NCBI RefSeq assembly: GCF_029714365.1
Contig: NZ_CP121659.1
Span: 3,495,001 to 3,559,000 of the forward strand
DNA length: 64,000 bases
Source of the DNA: Sinorhizobium terangae
Lineage (GTDB): Bacteria; Pseudomonadota; Alphaproteobacteria; Rhizobiales; Rhizobiaceae
Direction: 5' to 3'
Positions within the stretch are counted from its first letter, which is position 1. Every line of letters starts with the position of its first letter. Under the pieces are notes generated by a model that was not told the DNA's origin, made no database searches, and worked only from the letters and a program-made list of their open reading frames with translations. The position numbers and the translations under genes were made by a program. Below, piece by piece: positions 19,504-30,210 of the stretch.

Positions 19504-19537
19504 ATTCCGCTTCGGGTTTAATCGCGATTTCAACGCG

Positions 19538-19575
19538 TTATCGGCCCTCGCCAAACAGTCGACGAGGGCCGATAA
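19538..19575. repeat. 13-bp inverted repeat before the UMF1-type gene
   Basis: TTATCGGCCCTCG and CGAGGGCCGATAA are perfect complements separated by 12 nt, ending 16 nt before the TTG start codon. In RNA this hairpin would sit right against the ribosome site; in DNA it could be an operator. Confidence 0.55.
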
Positions 19576-19591
19576 ATTCCGGGAGGGGAAA

Positions 19592-20980
19592 TTGGACGTT
19601 ACGGCCGAAGCGAGAGAGCAGCCCGGGGCGTCACGCCTCGGCATCATCGGCTGGATGCTGTTCGACTGGGCCGCGCAGCCTTTCTTCACCGTCATCACCA
19701 CCTTCATCTTCGCGCCCTATTTCGTATCCCGGCTCACGGCCGACCATGTGCAAGGGCAGGCGATCTGGGGCTATACGCTTACCGTCTCCGGCATCATCAT
19801 CGCGGTTCTTTCGCCGGTGCTTGGCGCGATCGCCGACGCGACCGGACCACGCAAGCCCTGGATCGGCTTTTTCGCCGTCATCAAGATCGCCTCGCTCGCA
19901 ATGCTGTGGTTCGCCGCCCCGGGCTCGCCCATCCTCTATCCCGCGATCTTTCTCGCTCTGGCGACCGTCGCTGCCGAATTTTCGATCGTCTTCAATGATT
20001 CGATGATGACGCGGCTGGTGAGCGAAAAAGAAGTGGGCCGCGTCTCGAACATTGCCTGGGGGCTCGGCTATCTCGGCGGCATGATCGTCTTGATTGCCGT
20101 CGTAGCGCTCATTGCCGGAAATCCCGCGACGGGCAAGACGGCACTGGGCCTCGACCCGATCTTCGGCCTCGATCCGTCCAAGGGGGAAGACGCCCGCATC
20201 ACCGGACCGATCTCGGCCGTCTGGTACTTGATATTCATTCTGCCGATGTTCCTGTTCACCCCGGATGCGGAGAAGGCGACGATGTCGCTGTGGAACGCGA
20301 CGGCCAGTGGACTCAAGGAACTTGAGGGCACACTCCGGGAACTAAAGGAGAGAGCAGGTATCCTGCGTTTTCTGATCGCGCGGATGATCTTCCAGGACGG
20401 TGTTAACGGCTTGCTCGCGCTTGGCGGCACCTTCGCAGCCGGAATGTTCGGCTGGCAGACGATAGAACTCGGCCTCTATGGAATGATTCTCAACGTTGTT
20501 GCGATTGCAGGCTGCCTCTATGCGAGTCGGCTTGACGCACGGCTCGGCTCGAAAACGATTGTCGTTGCCAGCCTCGTCTGTCTCACCATCGCCACGCTCG
20601 GCATCGTCTCGACCGGGCCAGGCTTTACGCTGTTCGGGCTGCTGACGCTTCCGACAGAAGACTCCGGCGGCCTCTTCGGCACGACGGCGGAGAAGGCATA
20701 TATTCTCTACGGCCTCCTGGTCGGCATCGCCTTCGGGCCAGTTCAGGCCTCGTCCCGTTCCTACCTCGCCCGAAGCGTCGCGGTCGAGGAAGCCGGCCGC
20801 TATTTCGGCCTCTATGCCCTTTCCGGGCGCGCGACTTCGTTTCTCGCTCCCGCCTCCGTCGCAACGATCACGGTGATGACCGATTCCGCGCGCATCGGCA
20901 TGATGGCGCTGGTCGCTTTCCTCGCCATGGGTCTCTTCATCCTTCTGCGCACACCCTATCCGGCGCATCGCCCGGCATAA
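19592..20980 (+). CDS. UMF1/Atg22-like MFS membrane protein
   Basis: 462 residues with about 12 helices. FDWAAQPFFTVITTFIFAPYF near the N-terminus and the long central loop are typical of the MFS_11 / UMF1 group. In eukaryotes relatives (Atg22) export amino acids from vacuoles; bacterial members are mostly uncharacterised, so the substrate is unknown. A TTG start is used, with GGGAGGGG 4 nt upstream, a strong site that supports this start. A 13-bp inverted repeat lies just in front. Confidence 0.85.
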   Translation: MDVTAEAREQPGASRLGIIGWMLFDWAAQPFFTVITTFIFAPYFVSRLTADHVQGQAIWGYTLTVSGIIIAVLSPVLGAIADATGPRKPWIGFFAVIKIASLAMLWFAAPGSPILYPAIFLALATVAAEFSIVFNDSMMTRLVSEKEVGRVSNIAWGLGYLGGMIVLIAVVALIAGNPATGKTALGLDPIFGLDPSKGEDARITGPISAVWYLIFILPMFLFTPDAEKATMSLWNATASGLKELEGTLRELKERAGILRFLIARMIFQDGVNGLLALGGTFAAGMFGWQTIELGLYGMILNVVAIAGCLYASRLDARLGSKTIVVASLVCLTIATLGIVSTGPGFTLFGLLTLPTEDSGGLFGTTAEKAYILYGLLVGIAFGPVQASSRSYLARSVAVEEAGRYFGLYALSGRATSFLAPASVATITVMTDSARIGMMALVAFLAMGLFILLRTPYPAHRPA

Positions 20981-21063
20981 AAAAGGCCCGTTGCGCGGCA
21001 GGCGCGGGGGCGTTGCCACCTCGAAGGGTGAACGGCGTGAATAGTGTCCGCGCACCACTCGGC

Positions 21064-21094
21064 CGTCATTCTCGGGCTTGTCCCGAGGATGACG
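21064..21094. repeat. Hairpin between convergent UMF1-type gene and purH
   Basis: CGTCATTCTCGGG and TCCCGAGGATGACG around CTTG form a stem with one mismatch. Similar palindromes recur between genes in many alphaproteobacteria. It probably works as a bidirectional 3' structure. Confidence 0.55.
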
Positions 21095-21160
21095 AGAGGC
21101 GAGCGGGGGTGCTCAACTGTTACAGCGCTGCGCCCGCTTGCGTAGTGACGCTTGAGCCAC

Positions 21161-22771
21161 TCAATGCCGGAAATGGCGCATGCCGGTGAAGACCATGGCA
21201 ACGTTGTGCTCGTTTGCCGCGGCGATCACCTCTTCGTCACGCATCGAGCCGCCCGGCTGGATGACGGCCGTGGCGCCGGCGGCGATTGCCGACAGGAGGC
21301 CGTCGGCGAAGGGCAGGAAGGCCTCCGATGCGACAGCCGAGCCGCGGGTCAGCGGTTCGGCGAGTCCCAGCGCCTTGGCGGCTTCCTCCGCCTTGATGGC
21401 GGCAATCCGGGCCGAATCGACGCGGCTCATCTGACCGGCACCGATGCCGGCCGTCTGGCCGTCCTTGGCATAGACGATGGCGTTCGACTTGACGTGCTTC
21501 GCCACCTTGAAGGCGAATTTCATGTCTTCGAGCTCCTGCGCGGTCGGTGCGCGCTTGGTCACGACCTTGAGTTCGAGATCCTCGACCATGCCGTTGTCGC
21601 GCGTCTGGACGAGCAGGCCGCCTGCGACCGTCTTTGCGGAAAGACCCGGCACGCGCGGATCCGGCAAGCCGCCGGTCGCGAGCAGCCGAAGGTTCGGCTT
21701 GCGCGCGATGATCGCCTTCGCCTCGTCGCTGACCGACGGTGCAATGATGACTTCCGTGAAGAGCTTGACGATCTCGTCCGCCGTCTCGGCATCGAGCTCC
21801 TGGTTGAGCGCGATGATACCGCCGAAGGCGGAGGTGGAATCGCAGGCAAGCGCCCGGCGGTAGGCTTCCGCAAGCGACGGCGCCGTCGCGACGCCGCAGG
21901 GGTTGGCGTGCTTGATGATGGCGCAGGCCGGCGCCTTCTCCGGCAGGAACTCGGCCACGAGCTCGAAGGCGGCGTCGGTGTCGTTGATGTTGTTGTAGGA
22001 AAGCTGCTTGCCCTGCAGCAGCGTGGCGGTCGCGACCCCCGGCCGGTTTTCGCCGGTCACGTAGAAGCCTGCCTTCTGATGCGGGTTTTCGCCGTAGCGC
22101 ATCTCCTCCTTGAGCACGCCGCCAATCACGCGATGCCGCGGCATCGGCGTATCGAGAACGTCGGCGAACCAGTTGGAGATCGCGGCATCGTAGGCGGCCG
22201 TGCGGGCATAAGCCTTTGCGGCCATTTTCTGGCGGAAGGCATAGCGCGTCGTGCCGCCGGCGATTTCTTCGAGCAGCGGCGCATAGTCGGCAGGATCGGT
22301 GACGATCGTCACATAGGCATGGTTCTTCGCCGAAGCCCGGATCATCGCCGGACCGCCGATGTCGATGTTCTCGACCGTCGTCGGATAATCGCCGCCCTTG
22401 GCGCGAACCTCCTCGAACGGATAGAGATTGATGACGGCGAGATCGATGGCGGTGATGCCGTGCTTGCCCATCGCCGCGACGTGCTCGGCATCATCGCGAA
22501 TGGCGAGCAGGCCGCCATGAACACCGGGGTGAAGCGTCTTGACGCGGCCATCCATGACCTCCGGAAAGCCGGTCAGTTCAGAAACGTCGCTGACCGGAAG
22601 CCCGGCGTCCGACAGTGCCTTGTGCGTGCCGCCGGTGGAAACAAGGCGTACGCCCTTGTCATGAAGAGCACGCGCGAGCTCGACGATGCCGGTCTTGTCG
22701 GAAACCGAGAGGAGGGCGGTGCGGATCCGGACTTCGTCCGGGGCGGGGATTTTCTTGGAGGCGACAGCCAT
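21161..22771 (-). CDS. purH: Bifunctional AICAR formyltransferase / IMP cyclohydrolase
   Basis: 536 residues. It performs the last two steps of de novo IMP synthesis: formylation of AICAR with 10-formyl-THF and ring closure. The N-terminal MGS-like cyclohydrolase domain (about 20-160) shows [17 protein letters not shown] and [13 protein letters not shown]; the C-terminal transformylase domain has [10 protein letters not shown] and the [10 protein letters not shown] motif. The ATG at MAVASKK is preferred (AAGGAG upstream); a TTG one codon earlier is also open. It is a single-gene unit next to the heparinase-like gene. Confidence 0.97.
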   Translation of the reverse strand: MAVASKKIPAPDEVRIRTALLSVSDKTGIVELARALHDKGVRLVSTGGTHKALSDAGLPVSDVSELTGFPEVMDGRVKTLHPGVHGGLLAIRDDAEHVAAMGKHGITAIDLAVINLYPFEEVRAKGGDYPTTVENIDIGGPAMIRASAKNHAYVTIVTDPADYAPLLEEIAGGTTRYAFRQKMAAKAYARTAAYDAAISNWFADVLDTPMPRHRVIGGVLKEEMRYGENPHQKAGFYVTGENRPGVATATLLQGKQLSYNNINDTDAAFELVAEFLPEKAPACAIIKHANPCGVATAPSLAEAYRRALACDSTSAFGGIIALNQELDAETADEIVKLFTEVIIAPSVSDEAKAIIARKPNLRLLATGGLPDPRVPGLSAKTVAGGLLVQTRDNGMVEDLELKVVTKRAPTAQELEDMKFAFKVAKHVKSNAIVYAKDGQTAGIGAGQMSRVDSARIAAIKAEEAAKALGLAEPLTRGSAVASEAFLPFADGLLSAIAAGATAVIQPGGSMRDEEVIAAANEHNVAMVFTGMRHFRH

Positions 22772-22916
22772 CAACCATGCTCCTTTGGCGGCGCCGGACG
22801 CTTGGGGAGGAAAGGTGCCGGCGATTGGGATGGCTGCCCGTTAGCATAGCTTGCCCCGTGAAGAAACCTTCGCCACGGCCAACAGCGGAAAATAGGCGAC
22901 GCCCTAGGCTCAGGAC

Positions 22917-24602
22917 CTAGCTCTCGCGGGTAAGGGTCCACTGGATTTCGGGCTGTGCAGCGACGGCAAAGGTGACGGTTATCTGCGAGGAGGCGCGCAC
23001 ACCCGAGGGGTCGGCGAAGAAGATATCCTCCTCGATCGCCAGTTCCCCATCCCGGCAGGCGAAGAGCCAGGCTTCACCATCGGGCGCGGCGAGATAGACC
23101 TCGCTGTCGCTCGCCCGCCGCATCGCGATCGCGGGGTGGATATGAAAGCGGGCGACTGCAATGGCGGCGCTGGCGGCATCCGGATCGCCGCCATCCCCTC
23201 GCGAAAGGCGATCGCGGCCACGAAGCAGCCGGCCTCCGTTCAAGACGCTGATATCGCGTTCATGAAGCAGGCCGAAAGAGGCGAGATAGCCGTCGTGACT
23301 GGCCCAGATGGACTGGATGCGGCCCGGCTCGTCCTTTCGCTCGACCAGCACCGCCGAGAGCCCGGACGTCATGATCGGCCCGAGGAAACGCGAATGGGAA
23401 AAGCGGCACGAGGACGTATCGTTGACCGTCACCGTGGAATGCGCGGCGGTCGCCCGGGCCATCTGGCGGAATCGCTCGCCGGCAAACTTCGGTGCGCCGG
23501 AGTTGATGACGAAGCGGTTCCTGCCCGATGACATCTCGAAGGAGAGGCAGCCCGCATGGGCACTGCGCGAAAGGTCGATCGAAAGCGGGCGCCCGGTATC
23601 CATGATGACGACGGTTTCGCCGAGCGACAGCCGCTCATAATTTGCATGGGGCAGCGAGTGAAACGGCTCGCCGGCCGTTTCGTCATATCGCAGCACCGAG
23701 GCGAGTTCGTGCGCCAGAACGGAGGTCGCGCCATTGAAAAGCGCGAGTTCGCCGCCCTGGTGGCGGAAGAAACGCAAGGCCGGATACATCCGGTCGATGC
23801 AGGGAATAAGCCGCGAGGGCACATCGTGGCCAAGATTGACATAGGTTTGCCTGAGCGGCAGCAGATCTAGCAGAAGCTCGAGCCCCGCTCTGGGGCTGCG
23901 CGAAGAATGCGCTCCGTCCGGCAGGATCTGGCGATCGAGTTCCAAATCGAGATTGCGGGAGGCCTTACGGATGGCGGAAGCGGACGCCGGCATCGACACG
24001 GATGCCATGGCGAGCGCCATGCGCACGCGCAGGCGCGCCTCGCCGTCGCAGACCGTATCCGCAATGTGCCGAAGGTAGCGAACCTGGAAAGCCAGGCTTT
24101 TAAGGAAGCGGCGGTAGAACCCGTGTTCGGCGTTTCTGAGCACCACCGGCGAATGCGACAGCCAGGCGATGATGCGCTGGGCGATTACGTCGGCTTCCCA
24201 GGAGATGCCGCCGATGGTGCGGCCGTGGCTGCCGATCCAGTCGTCGACGATCTGTCGGAGCCTGACATAGCCGGCATCGTCACGGATCGCGCGCAGATGC
24301 CTGAGCCAGCCGAAGGAATGGAGCCGGACCGCAAACTCGTGCGACGGCAAATCGATCTCGAAGGGGGATTCACCTTCAGTATCGAGCACGCGGCCGGCGA
24401 GCGGAAAGCGGCCCGCAAGGATCTCTTCGGCAACGAAGGGATCGATCGCCCTCAAGTCGGTCGGCGCAACGATCAGCCGATCGGGCGTTGATCCGGCAAA
24501 GCGCATCGCCGTCGAGCGGCCGAGCGCGATGCGGCGCGAAAATCGGCGCCAGCCCTCCCGCAGATACAGGTAAAGAAGCCTTTGCTTACCGGAAAACACC
24601 AT
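22917..24602 (-). CDS. Heparinase II/III-like protein
   Basis: 561 residues. An alpha-helical toroid-like N-terminal half (about 60-300) is followed by a beta-sandwich heparinase II/III region (about 330-540), with AHSTVTVNDTSSCRFSHSRF marking the family. Relatives are lyases for uronic-acid polysaccharides, but rhizobial copies next to rsmB have no established substrate. No signal peptide is obvious, which argues against a secreted degradative enzyme and for a role in envelope polysaccharide metabolism. It lies downstream of htpX-rsmB on the same strand, separated by a 318-bp gap with a repeat. Confidence 0.85.
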   Translation of the reverse strand: MVFSGKQRLLYLYLREGWRRFSRRIALGRSTAMRFAGSTPDRLIVAPTDLRAIDPFVAEEILAGRFPLAGRVLDTEGESPFEIDLPSHEFAVRLHSFGWLRHLRAIRDDAGYVRLRQIVDDWIGSHGRTIGGISWEADVIAQRIIAWLSHSPVVLRNAEHGFYRRFLKSLAFQVRYLRHIADTVCDGEARLRVRMALAMASVSMPASASAIRKASRNLDLELDRQILPDGAHSSRSPRAGLELLLDLLPLRQTYVNLGHDVPSRLIPCIDRMYPALRFFRHQGGELALFNGATSVLAHELASVLRYDETAGEPFHSLPHANYERLSLGETVVIMDTGRPLSIDLSRSAHAGCLSFEMSSGRNRFVINSGAPKFAGERFRQMARATAAHSTVTVNDTSSCRFSHSRFLGPIMTSGLSAVLVERKDEPGRIQSIWASHDGYLASFGLLHERDISVLNGGRLLRGRDRLSRGDGGDPDAASAAIAVARFHIHPAIAMRRASDSEVYLAAPDGEAWLFACRDGELAIEEDIFFADPSGVRASSQITVTFAVAAQPEIQWTLTRES

Positions 24603-24690
24603 CAGCGCCCGTCGGTTTCCTTATGCCTGCAACGGACCCTTTCGAAGCGCCTGAGGCTGCTGCACGTCCTAAAATCTACTCCGATTCAGG

Positions 24691-24757
24691 GGACATGCAG
24701 CAATTCCAAGTGCTACAGCGACCTTGGCGCCCAGAAAGACGCGCGGCGCTGCAGCGC
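24691..24757. repeat. Two-hairpin element, right half only
   Basis: ACATGCAGCAATTCCAAGTGC, then TACAGCGACCTTGGCGC and GACGCGCGGCGCTGCAG match the second half of the ~105-nt element; the first hairpin is missing and the loop of the second is changed (CCAGAAA). It occupies the 318-bp gap between the heparinase-like gene and rsmB. The rest of the gap (to 24920) shows no gene. Confidence 0.6.
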
Positions 24758-24920
24758 ATGCCCGGCTCGCGCCAGAATCCCTTTCCAGCAGATGGTGCCG
24801 GAAAGACCATTAAACTTTTATCAATCCTGTAAATATTGATAGGCCGACGGCCCGATAGCGTCAATTGTCGCGGCAAAACAGCCTGTTGACGGCGGCCATT
24901 GCGTCGACATCGGTTGATCT

Positions 24921-26321
24921 TTAGGCACGCTTGCGGCGAAGCACCGCGGCATAGAAACCGTCGAGCCCGCCGGCGAATGGTGCTGCAAGCGGCAGCATGG
25001 CGGGCGTCGTGCGAAACTCGCCGAGTTCTGTGATCGCCTCGCCGAGACCCGGCCAATCGGCAGCAGCAATGGGCACGCGTTCACAATCCTCGCCGTCGCC
25101 GACGACGCGCGCGACAACCTCCTCGCCTTCGCGCGGATCGAGCGAGCAATTGGAAAAGACCACCAGCCCGCCGGGCTTCACCACGGTCAGCGCGTGGCGC
25201 AGCAACCGCTCCTGCAGCCCGGCAAGCTTCTCGACGTCCTCCGGCCCCTTCGTCCAGAGCACATCCGGATGACGGCGCGTCGTTCCAGTAGAGGAGCAGG
25301 GAGCGTCGAGCAGCGCCGCATCGAAGAGTTCCTCCGGTTGGAAGTCAGCCATGTTGACTTCCTTCGTCCGGGCCTCAAGCCCAAGCCGCGCGAGGTTGGT
25401 CTTCAGGCGCCGCAAGCGGCTTGACGACTGATCGAGCGCCGTCACGTTTGCTCCGGCGAGGATCAGCTGTGCCGTCTTGCCGCCCGGAGCCGCGCAGAGG
25501 TCGACGACGCTCTTGCCGGCCAGATCGCCGAAGAGGCGCGCCGGAATCGAGGCAGCCGCGTCCTGGACCCACCACTCCCCTTCCGAAAATCCCGGCAAAG
25601 CCGGAATGGTGCCCGAGAAGGTTCCAAGCCGGACCGAACCGGTCGGAAGAACCGTGCCCGCGAGACGCTCGGCCCAGGCGTCGGGGTCTGACTTCACCGA
25701 CAGATCGATTGCGGCCGAAATCTCTTGCGCCGCCGATATGCGCTCGGCCTCGTCCCGGCCGTAATGTACCACGAGCCTTTCGTAAAACCAGTCCGGCATT
25801 GCCGGAATGGTTTTCATCTTGTCGAGAATGGCGTCCTTTTCGCGCGAGAGCCGGCGAAGAACGGCATTGACGAGACTCGCGAAACGGCGATTGCGCGGAT
25901 CGCCCTGCGCCTGCTCCACGGCAAGGTCGACGGCGGAATGATCCGGAATGTCGAGATAGAGGATCTGCGCCGCGGCAACCGTCAGTACGTGATCGAGCGC
26001 ACGCGCCCCTTCCGGCAGCGGCGTCTGCAGCAGAGAATCGATTGCCGCCCGAATGCGTGGCAGATGCCGGAGCGCCGAATTGAGGATGGCGCGCACCAGC
26101 GCCCGATCGGCGTCATTGAGTTCGCGATAGACCGGATTGCCGTGCTCCTGGTCGAGCATGCCGTCGAGAGAGGTCTTGCGGTCGACGACGGCCGCCAGGA
26201 TCTTCGCCGCCGCCTGGCGGCTCTTCAACCCCGGCTTCTCCGCCATCGCGGCACCGGTGCGGCTCGGCGCTGCCTTCTGAGCTCGGGTTCGTTTCGGGCG
26301 TGAATCGTTTTTCTCGGGCAT
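24921..26321 (-). CDS. rsmB: 16S rRNA (cytosine-967-C5)-methyltransferase
   Basis: 466 residues. Methylates C967 of 16S rRNA with SAM. An NusB-like RNA-binding domain (about 30-170, including RALVRAILNSALRHLPR) precedes the methyltransferase with the SAM loop VDLCAAPGGKTAQL, the catalytic-cysteine motif LDAPCSSTGT and the release cysteine in FSNCSLDPREGEE. Its ATG shares one base with the TGA of htpX (TGATG), so translation is coupled. Confidence 0.94.
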   Translation of the reverse strand: MPEKNDSRPKRTRAQKAAPSRTGAAMAEKPGLKSRQAAAKILAAVVDRKTSLDGMLDQEHGNPVYRELNDADRALVRAILNSALRHLPRIRAAIDSLLQTPLPEGARALDHVLTVAAAQILYLDIPDHSAVDLAVEQAQGDPRNRRFASLVNAVLRRLSREKDAILDKMKTIPAMPDWFYERLVVHYGRDEAERISAAQEISAAIDLSVKSDPDAWAERLAGTVLPTGSVRLGTFSGTIPALPGFSEGEWWVQDAAASIPARLFGDLAGKSVVDLCAAPGGKTAQLILAGANVTALDQSSSRLRRLKTNLARLGLEARTKEVNMADFQPEELFDAALLDAPCSSTGTTRRHPDVLWTKGPEDVEKLAGLQERLLRHALTVVKPGGLVVFSNCSLDPREGEEVVARVVGDGEDCERVPIAAADWPGLGEAITELGEFRTTPAMLPLAAPFAGGLDGFYAAVLRRKRA

Positions 26322-27280
26322 CAGGACCAGGGACCTTTGGGCGGTTCGGAACCACCGCGACCCCAGCCAGTTTTCGGGACAGAGCGCGATTTGCGCACGG
26401 GATTATCAGTGCGGACCGCCGGCGTCGAGCCCGTCGACATCCCACGTGCCATCTCCTCCAGCGCCGCCACGCGATTTTCGGTATTCGGATGGGTCGAAAA
26501 GAGATTGTCCATCCGTTCGCCGGAAAGCGGATTGATGATGAACATATGCGCGGTCGCCGGGTTGCGCTCGGCGTCGTCATTGTGGATCACGTGAGCGGCA
26601 CCGGCGATTTTCTGCAGTGCCGAGGACAGCCAGAGCGGATTGCCGCAGATTTCTGCGCCGCGCCGGTCAGCGGAATATTCGCGGGTACGGCTGATCGCCA
26701 TCTGCACCAGCATCGCCGCGAGCGGCGCGACGATCATCGCGACAAGGACGCCGATGAAGCCGAGCGGATTGTTGTTGTCGCGGTTACCGCCGAAGAAAAA
26801 GGCAAAGTTGCCGAGCATCGAAATCGCGCCGGCAAGCGTCGCCGTCAGCGTCATCGTCAAGGTGTCGCGATATTGGATATGCGCAAGCTCATGCGCCATG
26901 ACGCCGGCGACTTCCTCGTAGGAAAGCGACTGCAAGAGGCCGGTGGAGGCGGCGACCGCGGCGTTCTCAGGGTTGCGGCCGGTGGCAAAGGCGTTCGGCT
27001 GCGGACTGTCGATGACATAGACACGCGGCATCGGCAAACCGGCATTCTGCGCCAGGCCGCGGACGATCCCGTAGTATTCGGGCGCGGTGCGTTCATCGAC
27101 TTCCTGGGCCCGGTACATGCTCAAGACCATGCGGTCGGAATTCCAGTAGGAGAAGAAGTTCATGCCTGCGGCAATGACAAGGGCGATCATCATGCCGCCT
27201 CGGCCGCCGATGGCGTAGCCGACGGCCATGAAGAGGACGGTCATGACGGCAAGCAGCATTGCGGTGCGCATGAGGTTCAT
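26321..27280 (-). CDS. htpX: Membrane zinc protease HtpX
   Basis: 319-residue M48B peptidase of the inner membrane that helps clear damaged membrane proteins. Two N-terminal hydrophobic helices (about 5-45) come first, then the zinc site HELAH (130-134), two more helices (about 150-215), and the third ligand region around [15 protein letters not shown] lies about 9 nt before the ATG. It is coupled to rsmB. A parS-like site lies 78 bp upstream. Confidence 0.95.
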   Translation of the reverse strand: MNLMRTAMLLAVMTVLFMAVGYAIGGRGGMMIALVIAAGMNFFSYWNSDRMVLSMYRAQEVDERTAPEYYGIVRGLAQNAGLPMPRVYVIDSPQPNAFATGRNPENAAVAASTGLLQSLSYEEVAGVMAHELAHIQYRDTLTMTLTATLAGAISMLGNFAFFFGGNRDNNNPLGFIGVLVAMIVAPLAAMLVQMAISRTREYSADRRGAEICGNPLWLSSALQKIAGAAHVIHNDDAERNPATAHMFIINPLSGERMDNLFSTHPNTENRVAALEEMARGMSTGSTPAVRTDNPVRKSRSVPKTGWGRGGSEPPKGPWS

Positions 27281-27357
27281 GGATGAGCTCCAGGCATATT
27301 TGTCTCGTCATCCGTTCGGCGATGGAATCCAGGCTGTTCCGCCCGTTTCTCACGAAC

Positions 27358-27371
27358 GTTTCACGTGAATC
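27358..27371. promoter_or_regulatory. parS-like ParB site
   Basis: GTTTCACGTGAATC, one base off the palindromic parS core. It lies in the short divergent gap between htpX and the DUF1674 gene, about 14 kb left of parB. Confidence 0.65.
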
Positions 27372-27451
27372 AGGGTTTCCGTTCGCACGGAACCGCTTAT
27401 ATGATGGGTATAAACCCGACGCTCTTCAATATCACGGAAATCCGGGATCCC

Positions 27452-27652
27452 ATGCAGAACGACAACGACAATTCGCCCGACCGCCCCAAGCGCCCGCTGC
27501 CGCCTGCCGCCCTTCGTGCGCTGAAGGAGGCGGAGGAGAGAAGACGCGCTGCGGAACCACAAGTCATGCCGACCGAGCTTGGCGGCCGCGGGGGCCTTGA
27601 TCCGGCGCGCTTCGGCGATTGGGAGATCAAGGGTCGGGCGATCGATTTCTGA
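27452..27652 (+). CDS. DUF1674 protein (SDHAF4-like)
   Basis: 66 residues. The C-terminus (GGRGGLDPARFGDWEIKGRAIDF region) is the conserved block of the DUF1674/SDHAF4 family. In mitochondria SDHAF4 binds flavinated SdhA during complex II assembly; the bacterial protein is presumed to act in the same way. The N-terminus is proline-rich and probably disordered. The start at MQNDNDN follows CCGGGA and is preferred over a longer frame that would run through the parS-like site. Confidence 0.82.
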   Translation: MQNDNDNSPDRPKRPLPPAALRALKEAEERRRAAEPQVMPTELGGRGGLDPARFGDWEIKGRAIDF

Positions 27653-27832
27653 GGCGCCATGTCTCGATAGAGTGAATCATCATTTCATCGGCGATTCGAT
27701 GACGCTGCGGAGATCGTAGCTTGCTGGAGTCGCCTCTCGGCACGTCAAATATCTATACGACTCCGGCTAATGAAGCGGTGCCCGACGTTTCGGATCGTCA
27801 CTGCTCAAATTATCCGAGGCGGCTCCTCGCCC

Positions 27833-27940
27833 TAGCCCTCTCCCCGCATGCGGGGAGAGGGATTTTGGCGCCGGGCGGTGCCTCGAGTCTCCTTCGCCCC
27901 GTGAGCGGGAGAAGGTGGCCGGCAGGCCGGATGAGGGGCA
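27833..27940. repeat. RIME-like mosaic element
   Basis: CCCTCTCCCCGC with its complement around ATGC (about 27837-27862), followed by a second palindromic block CCTTCGCCCC...GGGAGAAGG with GGCCGGCAGGCCGGATGAGGGG (27891-27940). It lies in the 309-bp gap between the DUF1674 gene and acsA, which converge. The remainder of the gap shows nothing. Confidence 0.75.
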
Positions 27941-27961
27941 GCCGTACCCCTTATACTCAAA

Positions 27962-29911
27962 TCACGCCTGATTCTGGCGGTTGGCAATCAGGTCGTCGAC
28001 CACCGCGGGATCGGCAAGCGTCGAAGTGTCGCCCAGAGAACCAAAGTCGTCCTCGGCGATCTTGCGGAGAATGCGCCGCATGATCTTGCCGGATCGAGTC
28101 TTCGGCAGCCCGGGTGCGAACTGGATCTTGTCCGGCGTGGCGATCGGTCCGATTTCCGAGCGGACATGCTTGACGAGGGCCTGGCGAAGATCGTCGTTGC
28201 CGGTCTCGCCGGCCATCAATGAGACATAGCAGTAAATGCCCTGTCCCTTGATCGGGTGCGGATAGCCGACGACCGCCGCTTCCGAGACGAGATGGTGCGA
28301 GACGAGCGCCGACTCGACCTCGGCCGTGCCGAGGCGGTGGCCGGAAACATTGAGCACGTCATCGACGCGGCCGGTGATCCAGTAGTAGCCGTCCTCGTCG
28401 CGCCGGCAGCCGTCGCCGGTGAAATACTTGCCCTTGTAGGTGGAGAAATAGGTCTGAATGAAGCGGGCATGGTCGCCATAGACCGTCCGCATCTGGCCGG
28501 GCCAGCTGTCGGTGATGCAGAGATTGCCGTCGGCCGGACCCTCGAGCACATTGCCCTCGTTGTCGACGAGTTGCGGCTGGACGCCGAAGAAGGGCCGGGT
28601 CGCCGAACCGGGCTTGAGATCGGTCGCGCCCGGCAGCGGGGTGATCAGGATGCCGCCCGTTTCCGTCTGCCACCAGGTATCGACGATCGGCGAGCGCTGT
28701 TCGCCGACGACATTGTAGTACCATTCCCAGGCTTCCGGATTGATCGGTTCGCCGACGGTGCCAAGCAGGCGCACGGACGAACGCGAGGAGCGCTTGACGA
28801 ACTCGTCGCCGGCACCCATCAGCGAGCGGATCGCCGTCGGCGCCGTGTAGAAGACGTTGACCTTGTGCTTGTCGATGACCTCCCAGAAGCGGCCGGCATC
28901 CGGGAAGTTGGGCACGCCTTCGAACATCAGCGTCGTCGCCGCATTGGCGAGCGGGCCGTAGACAATGTAGGAATGGCCGGTGACCCAGCCGACATCGGCC
29001 GTGCACCAGTAGATATCGCCGTCGCGGTAGTCGAAGACATATTCATGCGTCATCGACGCATAGACGAGATAGCCGCCGGTCGTGTGCAGCACGCCCTTGG
29101 GTTTGCCGGTCGAGCCCGAGGTGTAGAGGATGAACAGCGGATCCTCGGCCTTCATCTTCACCGGCGGGCAGTCCGGCTTCACGGTCGCGATTTCCTGGTG
29201 GTACCAGAGGTCGCGCCCTGGTGCCCAGCCCGTCTTCCCGCCGGTGCGGCGCACGACCAGTACCTTGTTGACGATCACGTGCTGCTTGGCCGCAATATCG
29301 ATCGCCGTGTCGGTGTTTTCCTTGAGCGGAACCGGTTTGCCGCCACGCACGCCTTCATCGCAGGTGATGACGAAAGTGGATTCGCAGTCGACGATGCGGC
29401 CGGCGAGCGCGTCCGGTGAGAAGCCGCCGAAGACGACCGAATGGATGGCGCCGATACGGGCACAGGCGAGCATCGCATAGGCCGCTTCCGGAATCATCGG
29501 CATGTAGATGGTGACGCGATCGCCCTTCTTGACACCATGCTTCTTCAGCACGTTGGCGAGACGGCAGACCTGATCGTAAAGCTGGTTATAGGTGATCTTC
29601 TTGTCGATGTAGGGATTGTCCCCCTCCCAGATGATCGCGGTCTTCTCGCCATGGGTCTTCAGATGGCGGTCGATGCAGTTGTAGGAGACGTTGGTAATGC
29701 CGTCCTCGTACCACTTGATCGAGACTTTGCCCTTGAAGGACGTGTTCTTGACCTTGGTGTAGGGCTTGAACCAATCGATCCGCCTGCCATGCTTGCCCCA
29801 GAACTTGTCCGGATCGGCAACGCTCTCCTCGTACCACTTCAGATAGTCAGCGTTGTCGAGCAGCGTCCGGCTCTTGGCGGATTTCGGAACCGGATAGGTC
29901 TTTACGGACAT
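27962..29911 (-). CDS. acsA: Acetyl-CoA synthetase
   Basis: 649 residues. Activates acetate to acetyl-CoA via acetyl-AMP. Landmarks: the ATP loop [19 protein letters not shown], and the C-terminal [12 protein letters not shown] whose lysine is the site of regulatory acetylation in this family. GGGAGGAAA precedes the ATG. It is single-gene, with a 300-bp divergent promoter region shared with trcR. Confidence 0.96.
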   Translation of the reverse strand: MSVKTYPVPKSAKSRTLLDNADYLKWYEESVADPDKFWGKHGRRIDWFKPYTKVKNTSFKGKVSIKWYEDGITNVSYNCIDRHLKTHGEKTAIIWEGDNPYIDKKITYNQLYDQVCRLANVLKKHGVKKGDRVTIYMPMIPEAAYAMLACARIGAIHSVVFGGFSPDALAGRIVDCESTFVITCDEGVRGGKPVPLKENTDTAIDIAAKQHVIVNKVLVVRRTGGKTGWAPGRDLWYHQEIATVKPDCPPVKMKAEDPLFILYTSGSTGKPKGVLHTTGGYLVYASMTHEYVFDYRDGDIYWCTADVGWVTGHSYIVYGPLANAATTLMFEGVPNFPDAGRFWEVIDKHKVNVFYTAPTAIRSLMGAGDEFVKRSSRSSVRLLGTVGEPINPEAWEWYYNVVGEQRSPIVDTWWQTETGGILITPLPGATDLKPGSATRPFFGVQPQLVDNEGNVLEGPADGNLCITDSWPGQMRTVYGDHARFIQTYFSTYKGKYFTGDGCRRDEDGYYWITGRVDDVLNVSGHRLGTAEVESALVSHHLVSEAAVVGYPHPIKGQGIYCYVSLMAGETGNDDLRQALVKHVRSEIGPIATPDKIQFAPGLPKTRSGKIMRRILRKIAEDDFGSLGDTSTLADPAVVDDLIANRQNQA

Positions 29912-30105
29912 GTGTTTCCTCCCTGAGCATTCCTCGCCAGATCACGTTTGTGATCGTTTCTTAATGACAGCGGGGGCCGGCGGAAAACCGCACACACTTT
30001 TCCCCCTCCGGGACGACACTCCTAGCCGCCCATGGTTCCGTCACAATTCATAGCAGGTCAAAACCCGCCCGCAATTAGACAAAAGGACATCGCCACTGAA
30101 AGAAT

Positions 30106-30134
30106 TGCAATTTCGCGACAGTGACGGTATAGAG
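30106..30134 (+). promoter_or_regulatory. Likely trcR promoter
   Basis: TTGCAA, a 17-bp spacer and TATAGA lie about 77 bp before the trcR start in the 299-bp gap with acsA. It is the best sigma-70-like match seen in this gap. Confidence 0.5.
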
Positions 30135-30210
30135 GCGCTCAATTCCCGGAAATCAGTGGTAGACTCCACGGCCCGCGACACCGGCGCGGACGGACAAAAG
30201 GACTATATCC

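Noticed and set aside
26585..26598. GATCACGTGAGC-type sequence inside htpX as another parS
   Set aside because: Keeps only the TCACGTGA core and mismatches at several flanking positions; too weak to count.
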